64,000 nt of DNA from Filosporella fistucella (taxonomy: Eukaryota > Ascomycota > Leotiomycetes > Helotiales), in contig JAQJZZ010000010.1 in assembly GCA_030077755.1 (NCBI GenBank), positions 3,472,001-3,536,000 of the forward strand, written 5' to 3'. Under the pieces are notes generated by a model. That model had not been told where the DNA came from, made no database searches, and saw only the letters and a list, made by a program, of their open reading frames with translations. The position numbers were made by a program, and so were the translations under genes. Positions 35,000-45,708 of the stretch are shown piece after piece. The stretch's first letter is position 1. Every line of letters starts with the position of its first letter.

Positions 35000-36652
35000 T
35001 CATAGTTCATCCCTCTTCCTTATCGACGTCGGTATGGCTCTCAGTCTGAACATCGCCGCTCCGTGGGGCGGTACAGTTGCTGCAACGGTGCCAGATGGAC
35101 TCACGGTGGTGGTCACATTCCCGAGAAGCAACGTATCATTCGCTGCTAAACCATCGGCATAACTTGTTCTAGTGGCATTATACCTCCCTGCTCCAACCTT
35201 AGTAGCGTTATAGCCCGTGGTCGCGTTTCCCACCACCGAAGCGGCAGCAATGATTGCAGCAGCTTCTTCCTCACTCATGCGATTCGCCCACAAATCTCGA
35301 ACTTCCCATGACTGACTCACTTGGGGAGCGGTGCCGGCTGCACCGGAGTCAAAGAAAATGTCAGTCAATGTGGCATTCATGACAGTCGATTCATTGAGTC
35401 CGTTGATAAGAAGGACAACGGCATCATTGTATTGCCCGCCTGTGGTTGACTTGAGATTTCCAGACCAAAGTTGCAACGCGGGACCAGCGTATGGATCTGC
35501 GGAGCCGGGAGAGTACATCCAGCGTTTTGAGGCACTGCTTCCACTCGGGTCCTGATTGACGGCAATCACTGCAGCGTTGGAGAGTATAGCTAAGTCTTTT
35601 GGTGCAATTTCACGGATATCATTCCCCATGATGAGAGGACTTTTCACGGCCGCCCCTGGGTTCTAGTAAGCCTCGATTCTGAGATTAACAGAGCTCATTA
35701 CTTACACAAACTGAAGTGAGCTACATATTCCGCGTCAGTCATGGCTCCATTACCGACCTCCAGCATATCAAGATCATTCCAGCCGCCAGGCTGAGCCTTC
35801 GAAGTGACGAAAGCAGCTTTGTTCATAATATTGGTGATGGAGCAATGGAAACCAGGAAGCCCGCAATTCCAAGCATCAGGCCCGTCACAGGGACAACGAG
35901 CATCGTATCTGTCGAAAGAGTCATATACGTCGCCGGTAATTCTCCACGAGTTGGCGATGGTGGATCCCCAATTCCATGGGTAATCTTCACCCCAGTTACA
36001 GAGCGAGTATAAGATGGGCCGGCCGGTTGCATTTAGAGCATCGCCCATCTTTTGATATCTGATTTGGTCAGCACGTACTGAGAATACCTGGTGAGAGCTT
36101 GCCTGGCTTGGGATATCATCTGATTTCCCGCTTGCCCCATATTGTAGCAATTATCGTACTTGAGATAATCTACTCCCCATTCGGCAAAGGTGTTCGCATC
36201 AACCTCCTCATAACCTAAGCTTCCGGCATATCCTCCACAAGTATATATCCCTGCATCACTGTACATGCCAAAACCAAGTCCCAAGGAATGGAGATCCTCT
36301 GCTACTGCTGCCATACCTCGAGGGAATTTGGTGGCATCAGCGATGAGAGAATTGTTATTGGAGGAGTTACGTCCTGTGCTCCAACAATCATCCAGGATGA
36401 CATAGTGGTAACCAAGATCTTTCAGTCCATACGAGACAATGAGATCAGCGGTTTGTACGAGAAGCTCTTCAGAGACATCGCAACCAAGAGCATTCCAATT
36501 GTCCCCTGATGTTGTCAGTGACTCAAAGGCAACTGAGGGCGGCGGCACTCACAGCCCATCTGAGGAGTAATAGCAAGGCCATTATCAACAGCGCCAACTC
36601 TCATGGTCAGGCATGCCGCCGCAGCGGTAAGAATTAAGTTTTTGAAAGACAT
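35000..36652 (-). CDS. Alpha-galactosidase, glycoside hydrolase family 27, with C-terminal RDEL
   Basis: GH27 enzymes release terminal alpha-1,6-galactose from raffinose-type sugars and galactomannans. Four exons fit (36652-36553, 36505-36103, 36058-35706, 35655-35000), giving 503 residues. A signal peptide ([21 protein letters not shown]) precedes the mature start [20 protein letters not shown]. The nucleophile Asp is in YLKYDNCYN and the acid/base Asp is in the [12 protein letters not shown] region. [12 protein letters not shown] and GGWNDLDML are also present. The intron between exons 2 and 3 is 44 nt and begins with GC, not GT. The chain ends ...SIRKRDEL, an ER-retrieval-type tetrapeptide that is odd for a secreted hydrolase. 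Many N-glycosylation sequons occur in the C-terminal domain. CreA-type sites lie upstream. Confidence 0.93.
36059..36102 (-). other. Probable GC-AG intron in the alpha-galactosidase gene
   Basis: Reading the minus strand, CCAG|GCAAGC ... GTGCTGACC ... ATCAG bounds 44 nt. Removing it joins ISQA to [13 protein letters not shown] with the length expected in GH27. The only GT donor nearby would leave a 29-nt intron, which is too short to splice. Confidence 0.7.
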
Positions 36653-37979
36653 TATGAGAGTTTATTCTGGATTAGAGTTGCGATTTGAAAACAAGCCAGG
36701 GCATGAAAAGGTAGGTTTATATACATATTCTATCAATCTAAAAGATACGGGACCCGGCTATAGATGTCATTCCATGATCTCACAGCACATGCCGTACCTC
36801 CCGATCAAAGATATTAGCGGGGTATCGTCAACTCAGCAAACGATAATCCCTCAATTCCTACCTGTTCATCCTTAAGTCAGGTACCTACCTACTATGTAGG
36901 GCAGATCACTGACTTGCATATCCTCACGGCCCGAATGAAGAATTTTCTACCTACTTCTAACTTCCATGTCGCAGTCCAACCTAGAATGTCTGCTACTTGT
37001 GGAAAATGAAGATCTTGCTTCGTTAAAGTATGGAAGGATATCCATCGACCTGCAGAATTCAAGGATAATAGGGTCTCGTTGACGTAGACGTACCTGTTCC
37101 TGTTCATTTTTTCCGCCAAACCCCGCCTGCCCCGCATCTCCAGACTAAGAAAAGCTTCGTTCAATGCCGAATAGAGGCGGCTTTCACCCGAGTTGATAGG
37201 TGCGGGTGACAAGTGTGGGGAAACTGGTAAGCTGCACTGCTTGCTTGTGCTGTGCTGTGAACTTGTGGAGATGGATGCAGTATATGATGTGAGGAGGGTT
37301 TTCATGCGAGTACCTTGTATTAATATTGTTGAGATGAAATGACATGATATTTTGCGAGCTTCTCGGCATACGCAGGCGAGTCCGAGGTTGATTCTGAATG
37401 TTATCGAAATCCCGAGAACTTTTCTTGCAACTCAACATATCAAAAGAACAACCATCATATATACCTTACACATACATGCCCAAGTTAGCCATCTCCAAAA
37501 GTCCGAATGCAACTCAGTATGCCTTCATATTTCCCTCATAATTGTTGTTTCACACGACCCAAAAGGTGTCAATGACAATGTAAATGGCCAAAAGTTCCGG
37601 TCGCCCAACCATGGAACTTGTCGCTCTGTTGAATAACTCAAATGTATTACCGTTGGATTGCATTGCATACCCTTAAAACTCTTGACTTTCTACTGAGTTC
37701 AACAAGCCCCATTCTACGATTGTTAGTTCTGGGTTGATGGAAGGGAGGGCCCGATTGTGGTGTATGGATCTCAAGAGAGTGTTGTTAGTAAGGTGCAAAG
37801 TATGCATTTTGGGGATCTGTTGTGCGATCGTTCAGGCGATAACCGTGTGATGTGTCAGGCTCACTGGGAAGGGCGAAGAGACGACCAAAAGATTTATGCA
37901 AGTTCATCGAGTTTTGCTTACTATCATTACAATTCAACTATCCACACATATCTCAGGTTCCTATGAGTTTCAAACTATC
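36653..37979. other. Intergenic region upstream of alpha-galactosidase
   Basis: About 1.3 kb. It contains three matches to the CreA consensus SYGGRG, at 36817-36822, 37121-37126 and 37130-37135. A 137-codon ATG frame (36892-37305, minus) has no family character and is not called as a gene. Confidence 0.45.
37121..37135. promoter_or_regulatory. Paired CreA-type sites
   Basis: Two CCCCGC hexamers (reverse complement GCGGGG, fitting SYGGRG) lie within 15 bp, about 470 bp upstream of the alpha-galactosidase start. Closely spaced pairs are the functional form of CreA/Cre1 sites in Aspergillus and Trichoderma. Role here is inferred. Confidence 0.35.
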
Positions 37980-39985
37980 CTATCCCCCAGCAACAGCATG
38001 TCCCACTGCTCCTGCCAGTTCTCCAAACACAACTCCTTTCAAGATAGTTTCACCCATATCTTCCGCCCAATGCCCCGCATCAATCATCTTCTTCTTCCAG
38101 CCTTCTTTCTGCTCACGTGGTAATTCTTCCCAAGTTTTACCACCATGTGGTCCATGTGTATCCTCATGATGAACATCGGCCTTCAGACCTTCAGCTGCGT
38201 CTTTGATTATTACTACGCCCTCTCCAGCCGCGCTTTGAATTTTCTCGAAAAATTCTGGCAGCCGGAGAGCGGATCCATCTTCTGCTAGTGGTGCGTCACT
38301 GTCGTCGGATGGGACACCGATGTGGTGATTGTATCCCGTAGGGTGCGCTTCATTGTGGACTGAGGACAGTGTCACTGTTCGCGTTGTAGCGTCTGCTTCG
38401 ACCGTGATAGTTGAAGTGATTGCCTCATATCCAGATGGGAACTCGTATGGTTTTCCCAGTGCCTCTTGGAGTCTCAGAGGAAGGTAATTCCTTGCGTTTA
38501 GATAGACTGGTACGCCGCCCCTGATCTCAAGAAGGCTTTGTACAAATACTGATGCGAGAAGAGCTCCGAGAATGGATAGGATGATGGCGAATCCGAATGT
38601 AGCTGCGGTAGATGGTAGAGCGATAACATATCTTGGTGTTGTGGACTGGCCACGCTTTACGGATAGAGGGACAGGGAAAAGAGGCAATGTGTGAACCACA
38701 ACTGTGTTGCCAACACCCACACTTGCTAACTTCAAGTGCTGCGGCGGTGTGCTTACTGTGATAGGATGTGTTGGTGGAGTGAAATTCGAAAAACATAAAC
38801 CAGTGATTGGCTGTGGGTGTACTTCCTTGAAAGTACGGAAAGCCTTGATTCTAGTAGGCATTGAAACCTTTCCTTGGACTTGCAAGTCTACCTTGAAAAG
38901 ATTCAAAGAGATATCGTGACCGGCTACTGCAATAACGAATTGCGTGAATTCTTGTGGTGCAGTAGGGGTGGGTGGTGGTGTTAGGTTCGCAACGGCCAGT
39001 CCAGTAGCTTTCTTGATTCTCTCTGGAAGACGAAGGGACTGCGCAATCCGGCATTGCCCCTTGCCACTGGGTGGAATACGGAAGATCTGAATGACTGCTC
39101 CGGCATTTCCGTGGATATTCGTAAGCATGACGAGAAGATCTTTCGTAAGAAATCTCAGGGCTCTAAAAGTAGGCGTAGTAGGCTTTTCTGTCCCACGGGT
39201 AGCTGGGGTAATATATATGAGTTCTGGCTCATCATCTTCTGTATCTTTAGAGAACTTCTTCAGGTATATGTCGTGTACGTCGCAATATGCAAAAAGATAC
39301 TCCTCATCCCCAGTTTGTATGAAATCCAGATCCACAGGCTCTTTATTGGTTTCCACAGCGCCTCTAGAGACAGGCGGCGAGGTTGCAGAGGTATCAAATA
39401 CCACGATCTCTGATTGCTTTGCGAACCCAGTTGCTATACCTCCAATCTGCGGCGAATTTGGATATGGCTTCGATAGCCTGGTAATCCTCTGGTATAAATC
39501 TTTCTCCTTCCCATGAAACAAAACGGATTTCGAGATCTCAGATATTTTATGTGTGCCATTCGTTTGCGCCGCCTTTCCCTTCCCTTTGGCAGCAGGCTCA
39601 ATACCCAACACACGAAAGTGCGAGTTCTTCCCCTTCTCTAAATCTTTCGAGCTCGAATTAACACCTGCAAAGACCAGAGTGGTGTTCCCCTTCTTCTGCC
39701 CAACAGCTAAACTTGTGACGTTATCCTCATCTTTACGGAGTTCGATCTCGGCTGCCTCAACAAGCTCATTGGGGTTTGATGTATCCAGTAGGGTCTGAAC
39801 TCGCCGAATCAGTATATAGTTTGTCTTTGACGTCGCGCATAACTCACAATGTTATTTCCTACTCCAGTATTGCCCGCGCCACCTCCACCACCAACAACCA
39901 AGCGCGCGGAATCAAGAGGGTCGAAGTCGCATGCGTAGAGCGGATAAGACAACGTCACTTTCGCAGAAGGAATTAGAGGCGCCAT
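37980..39985 (-). CDS. SEC12: Guanine nucleotide exchange factor Sec12-like (COPII initiation)
   Basis: Sec12 is the ER membrane GEF that loads Sar1 with GTP to begin COPII budding. Two exons (39985-39848, 39794-37980; intron 53 nt) encode 650 residues. The start MAPLIPSAKVTLSYPLYACDF leads into a Gly-rich segment (RLVVGGGGGAGNTGVGNN) typical of the Sec12 beta-propeller loop that engages Sar1. Weak WD-like blades continue to about residue 400. A single membrane segment (ALPSTAATFGFAIILSILGA) follows near residue 430, and then a ~200-residue lumenal part rich in charged residues. The topology (cytosolic propeller, one TM, lumenal tail) is that of Sec12. Individual WD repeats are divergent, as usual. 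Confidence 0.85.
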
Positions 39986-40934
39986 ATCTTGTGGCTGTGC
40001 TACCCCGACGTGCTTCAAAGCAAAGTGAAGATGAGAAGCACAATGATATGTGGTGATAGTGAGTTGTGGAAATTGTCAAGTTGTTCTCTCCTCTAGGTAG
40101 AGCTCCAGGCCATGGTGGTCTGTTTTCACCAATGAGAAGCCAGACATGGCTGTTAATGGTGGGCCTGGTGACCGAGGTCGTCCCGAAACAAGAAATCTAG
40201 GTCACAGATGTTGAACTCCGAATGTGTACTACCTAGGCTAGGTATGTACCTCAGTAGCGAAGGGGGTTTTCTTCTCCTAAAACAATTATTGCACAAGGTA
40301 AATTCTTATGAGAACTTGTTAAATATTCACCTATGGTGCGATGAGGAATCATATTTCAGTCCCAGAAGTAAAAAGTGCAGTTTGTAGCACAGGTTTCAGT
40401 CACGGTAATGCAGTGTAATGTAATTTCATGTGATAATTATCGCTGAAAACATATCTATCATGCGCCACTCGCTCTCACCATGTTCATTCCACAAAGTGAC
40501 ATCCTTGCCGCAAAGTATGGATTGCAAGTGTAAAACACCTGGTCCGCATATGGCAAATATCAGGAATAGAACGGAAACAAAGCCATAGTTCATCCTAATT
40601 TCCAAATCGCAAATGACGCCATCTCCGTCTGCAATAGGGAAATGCCAGAAGAGAAGGGAAGATAGAATGTCATCCTCGGCCTCATGATTTTGCAGAAATA
40701 AAAGAACCCATACCGATGACCGCTTTATAGTGCTTGCCCAGTTGCAATGATCCAGGGCACAATCAGAAGCCTCCCAACGCCAGATTTCATGGTGGTTATA
40801 TGTAAAGAACCAACATGAAGATGCATCGCCCGAAGTGAGTGAAAAGAAAGAACCCAACGACTCCCGCTCGCCACACCATAAGCATATCAAATCGTAAAGG
40901 CGATCGTCAGTCGTGAAAACTTGTTGGAATTTGT
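39986..40934. other. Intergenic region CLA4 3' end - SEC12 promoter
   Basis: About 950 bp. A 154-codon frame (40426-40890, minus) lies just downstream of the CLA4 stop but begins with TTG and looks like 3' untranslated sequence. Confidence 0.5.
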
Positions 40935-43643
40935 TTACTTGGCATGCTTGCGGAAAGCTAGCAGGTCGGCCAAACTTGAGAGAGTGCAGCCATGCTTCAA
41001 GAAATCATGTTTCAGAAGCTCGTTAGCAGCAGCTCTGCTTCGAACATCGACACAGAGGCAGACACTGAGGAAAGCCTTCAACTCCTTGCTCAACTTCTCA
41101 GGCTTCTTGAGGCGTGGTGTCCCGTTAGTAGCAATGAGATAAAGGGCCTTGAGAGGTTCTTCATTCAGGTATGGGGGTTCGGACTCGATCATCTCGATTG
41201 CCATAATACCCAGAGACCAGATGTCGACCTTTGGTCCATACTCCTTTTGCTTGACAACTTCAGGAGCCATCCAGTATGGAGTACCAACCATGGTGGCACG
41301 CTTATTTTTAGTTTCAGTGAGCTTAGCACAGAAGCCAAAATCGGCTGGATCTGGTTAGCATCGCACTAGGTGAAGATTTGATATGACTTACTAATTTTGA
41401 CATTTCCACGAGCATCAAGAAGGACATTGTCAGACTTGATATCACGATGAATAATATTCTGAGCGTGCAAATGCTCCAAACCACGGCATGTCTATGAAGG
41501 GTCAGTTTTCGCGCTTCAAATACGTAAGTTTAACGCTTACCTCAAGACAGATAGTGGAGATTTGATCTTCGGTGATGTTTGTGTTGTTGTCAATTACATC
41601 CGTCAATGCACCTCCCTCCATATACTCCATCACGACCCACAATTCTTGGAAGTTGTTGCGGAGGAAAGCATCGAGGAAGTTTACGATATTACGGTGCTTG
41701 CTATCCTTCATAACCATGATTTCATTGACAATCAATTCCTTCCTTGGTTGGTGGGCAAGGTCCATTTGTTTGATGGCCACTTGCGCCTTTGACCCTTGTT
41801 GGCGAATCACTTCTCTAGCAATTGGCGACAATGGATTCTCCTTTACTTTGGCAACATAAACGGAACCTGAAGCGCCCTGTCCAATCTTCTTTTGCTTTGA
41901 GTAGGACATGTTTGGATCATCTTTCGAGACTGCCTCCTTCAATTTGGCCATGACCTCATTTTCGGACATGGTGGACATGCGAACATCTGCCTTGCGCTCA
42001 GCCGGTGGCTTCGCAGTCAATGCAGCTTCAGCAGCCTTCACAGCATCGTTTTGTTGTATACCATTTCCACCTGCCGGAGCCTGCTTTTGAGCAAGGGCCA
42101 AAGGCTTTACTTGCTGGACCGGAGCTGGAAGACGGGATGGAGGTGGGTTCTGTTGACCATTTGGTTGAGCACGTTGCTGAGGTGGCTGTGAGCCATTTTG
42201 ATAACGTGGTTCCTGTGGACGTTGGCTGCTCTGGTCGTTACGAGCTGGTGAGCGAGTACTTCCATTCTGGCTCTGTTGAACTGAGGAGGAGCTCTGCTGA
42301 GTGGCCATGGGAGGACGAGCGCCATTACTAGGGGTAGGTGCAGATGGTGCTTGGCGCTGCGTACGGAGGGGTGCTTGAGCTTGTTGGACTTGGCGGGGGG
42401 CAGGGGGCGCGGCTCTGGAAGGGTTGTATCGATCAGCACTTGGACCACCACCATATCCACCGACTTCCTGTTTGGCCATCGGAGTTTTGGTTTGAGGGAT
42501 TGAAGCATTGTAGGCCTCCATATCTCGCATATTCTGCTCCTCCATCTCACGTTGTTGATCACGCATACGTTGAGCCTCCAATTGTTTTTGGCGTTGCTCT
42601 TCACGAGATTGAGGATCAACATAGTTCGATGCCATTTGTTGCATTTGCTGGCGTTGCTGTTGTTGTTCAGGAGGAGTTGGACGGCGTGGAGCATTACTCT
42701 GGCTTTGCTGTACGTTTCCATAGCTATTGTTGCGTTGATTGTTCTGGATCGGCCGGGGAGGAGCAACGCTTGTACCGCTCATACCATATCCAAGTTGCTT
42801 TTGTGCATTAAGAGAGGCAGGAGGAGTAGGGGTCAAGCTTGGATAAGTGCCTGGGCTGTTTGCACGCTTGGTGATATCTGAATAGAACTCGAGCACCTCG
42901 AAAACGGCCTGGGGGTTTCGCTCGTAATCCTCCTTGGTAATGGCAGAAGAGTTCAGTAATTTAGACCACTCGGGTGGAAGACCAACAAATTCTCCAGTTT
43001 GAGGATCAAACCCGACATGGACAGAATGGCTGAAGTTGGTAGGATTGCTGACACCACCCATACCAGGGCAGCGGGCATAGATGAAGTCAATCCACTCGTA
43101 CAGGTCATCGTCACCCTTGACTTTAATTTGAAGAGTACGGGCAAGACCATCATCCTCGCCGGGGTTTGATGAACCACCATTCAGCGCACGCTTGATCTCA
43201 AAGATAGTACCAGCAGCCTCCACTCGAGAAACGCCAAGAACATCCTTCAACACGATTTGATAAGATATCTTACCATTCTCTGTCTTATGGAAATCCAGAG
43301 CCTCCTTTCGCAGGATCAAATACTTTTGCTTCCATGGGGATATGAAGTTCTTGCCCTCCTTCACCGAAGCCCAACCCTCCTTGATGATGGCCACACCACC
43401 TTGTCCGTCCATATTTGATTGAGATCTTGCGAGTGGCAGCGATACAGTCGATCCTGTATAGGTTGAAGTTGCGGTGCGGGTAATTGGAGAATTGATGCTC
43501 AATTGAGACATGTTGCCTGGTAGATTTGCGGTTGAAGGGGTAAGGTTTAATCGAGGCCGATCGGTGGGCGGTCGAGGAGCTGGGCCAGGATTCATAAACT
43601 GACCCGGAGTGTAGATACTATACGCGAGAGCATAATCAGCCAT
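40935..43643 (-). CDS. CLA4: p21-activated protein kinase, Cla4 type (PH-CRIB-kinase)
   Basis: Cla4-type PAKs act below Cdc42/Rac in polarity, septin assembly and hyphal growth. Three exons (43643-41541, 41491-41392, 41344-40935) encode 870 residues. A PH domain spans about 88-195 ([28 protein letters not shown]...). The CRIB motif [20 protein letters not shown] lies near 206-236. A long Gln/Pro-rich linker, with QQQQ runs, precedes the kinase domain at about 580-848. [12 protein letters not shown] is the glycine loop, VAIK the ATP lysine, HRD near 716-718 the catalytic loop, DFG at 736-738, and [11 protein letters not shown] the activation segment. The last intron ends at the second of two close AGs (ACCAGATCCAG), the only one that keeps TDFG in frame. 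All catalytic residues are intact. Confidence 0.96.
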
Positions 43644-45708
43644 TCAGCTTCGTTGACAATAGCGATGTTACTATTATGACGGGGACAATGTTGAGGAAGT
43701 TGTTGGCGACGGTGTAGTAAATGTCTCGACATTTAGTCACAATGTCCAGCCACCTCAGGAACAACTCAGACTTCGAGCGCATCCGAGATGATCCACTGTC
43801 CGTCCCATGCCCCCGTGTTTCCAGACATTGTCACAAATCGCGCTCTGTGCAAAATGACCGAGACTTTTCTTACCTGTTTTGAGATGCCATTTTCGAAAGA
43901 TGTGCAAATTACGACTATGCTTGTCCGGACTTGTACTTTTGGGAGATGCAGTGTAATAGCTGCGGGGTATCGTGAAGGAAATCGTCGGTCGTTCTATTAT
44001 CGCCAACACTAATGGTCAGCATTCACGCGCTTAATTGCAGCAGAACGCGAACAGATAAGACGTACAGTTGTTACTCAAGTTCGTCATGAATGAGAGGCAG
44101 TATTATGTCGTGACGCTCTCTTTCGACACCAGGGGACGGACTGCCAGCGATTCCCAGTGGGAAGATGAGCGGCTGCGGCAGCGCTCGTCGTGCGCAGAGT
44201 CTTGACTCTTTCTCGACGACCCAGCAGACCTCAATCTGCACTGCACTTGAGGATTTTCCGGGAGCAGTGTCGTATGTCGCCGTCCAGCTTGTCGTAAGGG
44301 ATAGTTGGCGATGGTGTTGATTAGGGAGTTCAAGCTTGAAGGATTGTGTTGAAGTGAGAGTTCGATGAGTGGATGCTTAGCGCCCCGCTAACGGGATTTA
44401 GGGAGTCTGGGCAGGCGGCTTTCCCTTAACCAGTAGGTACGATTGCTGGAGCTGAGTCAAGCTAGAGACGGCAAGGGCACCGAAAGAAACTGGGGCATAC
44501 AGAAATGTTTTACTTCCGAAGAGTTGTAGTGAGTGCTCGAACAACTTACATTTCAAGGGGTTGAGGGGTAATTGTCGGCTAGACTAATGAAAGGGAAGTA
44601 ACGACGAAGGTTATAAGAGAAGACATCGCGGCTTAACGGTAAGGTGAATTGGCAAAAGCTGCAGCAGTGAATCACGGCAACGCAAGCTCAAATAACGGAT
44701 CCCCAGTATTGTACCAAAGATAGCGAGTTGAACTGGCTGATAGCGGATGGCACAGCTTTCTTACACGGCTAATGAACATAGCAAACCTCGAACCCGAATA
44801 ACTTCATGAAATGAAAGTCAAATTGCTCCAGTACAGTCCGTATCATAGGATGATGCACCGCACCCCCTCGACCACTGCAACTGCACTGCAATGCACACAC
44901 CCTCTCGCCTCCAACCCGCGGTTCAGGGATGCGCTTATCTAAGACAAGTCGCGCACTCGAGGATCCCAATTTATCTGATGCTTTGTCGCAGTCGCGGCAC
45001 CAGTTCATGCTGAATTGTCACTGTTTCATGCTCCTGGAACCTCCCATCCGAGAAGACGCCCTCGAGATCTTCAATCACAACTCCACCACCACAGTTCAGG
45101 ATCTTGCATAACAGAGCAGGACATGTCATCTCTGAATAACTCACCAAGGTCCAGTCATGCTTGGAGCGGTTGGCAGTTATATTGTGGTTGGTGTTGGTCC
45201 GACTTCTGGGCAGCGACTGGGTAGAAACATGTCCGGTGGCAAGCCAGGAAAGGCTCAAGCCGACAACGTGAAACATCCCATCAGCGGCCAGAAGGGGGAG
45301 AACATCCTTTGTTTCCAGTGGGCGGAGCCTGTCGCAGGAAGTCATTGCACGGTCCTGCGATGTTTCCTCTGGACCGTTTGCATTAATCATGTGAGTGGCT
45401 TGACATTTTCTTTCTTTTAACAAACCGTATGCTTCAATGCAAAATTTGTTCCTGATGTGATCACCGAACTCTGTGTGACTTTTGATCATTCTAGAACAAT
45501 CAAACACAATGGCAGAAGTGGGGGTCCAACTCATTTAACGCTTGTAACCATGCACCCTAGATGAGTAACAAGGTTGTATCACATCGAGATGGACGAATAC
45601 AACCAATACCAATCCCTCTAATGTCTCTTTTTATACTCCAAGGTAAAGTAGTCTAAAACATTTCATAATCGGCCCTTACTTCTCACAACAAGCAAAACCT
45701 AGAATATT
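43644..45708. other. Long intergenic region upstream of CLA4
   Basis: About 2.06 kb upstream of CLA4 and downstream of GRS1. Apart from a weak 187-codon frame (44971-45534) I see no gene. A long upstream region is common for fungal signalling genes. Confidence 0.45.
44971..45534 (-). CDS. Hypothetical 187-codon open frame, uncertain
   Basis: An uninterrupted frame with a genuine ATG at 45534 lies between CLA4 and GRS1. I recognise no domain, signal peptide or membrane segment. A short Gly/Val run (LNCGGGVVIEDLEGV) is the most protein-like part. It may be chance, or untranslated sequence of a neighbouring gene. Confidence 0.18.
   Translation of the reverse strand: MSWTPTSAIVFDCSRMIKSHTEFGDHIRNKFCIEAYGLLKERKCQATHMINANGPEETSQDRAMTSCDRLRPLETKDVLPLLAADGMFHVVGLSLSWLATGHVSTQSLPRSRTNTNHNITANRSKHDWTLVSYSEMTCPALLCKILNCGGGVVIEDLEGVFSDGRFQEHETVTIQHELVPRLRQSIR

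Noticed and set aside
36059..36087. A 29-nt GT-AG intron in the alpha-galactosidase gene
   Set aside because: It is too short for splicing, and leaves five extra residues that break the alignment expected for GH27. The 44-nt GC-AG intron fits better.
36892..37305. 137-codon minus-strand ATG frame upstream of alpha-galactosidase
   Set aside because: No domain, no signal peptide with a clear cleavage site, and the frame overlaps likely promoter sequence.
40426..40890. 154-codon minus-strand frame after CLA4
   Set aside because: It begins with TTG, has no family features and lies where the CLA4 3' untranslated region is expected.
42107..42766. 219-codon minus-strand frame overlapping CLA4
   Set aside because: It is a frame-shifted shadow of the Gln/Pro-rich CLA4 linker; CAG/CAA repeats stay open in other frames.
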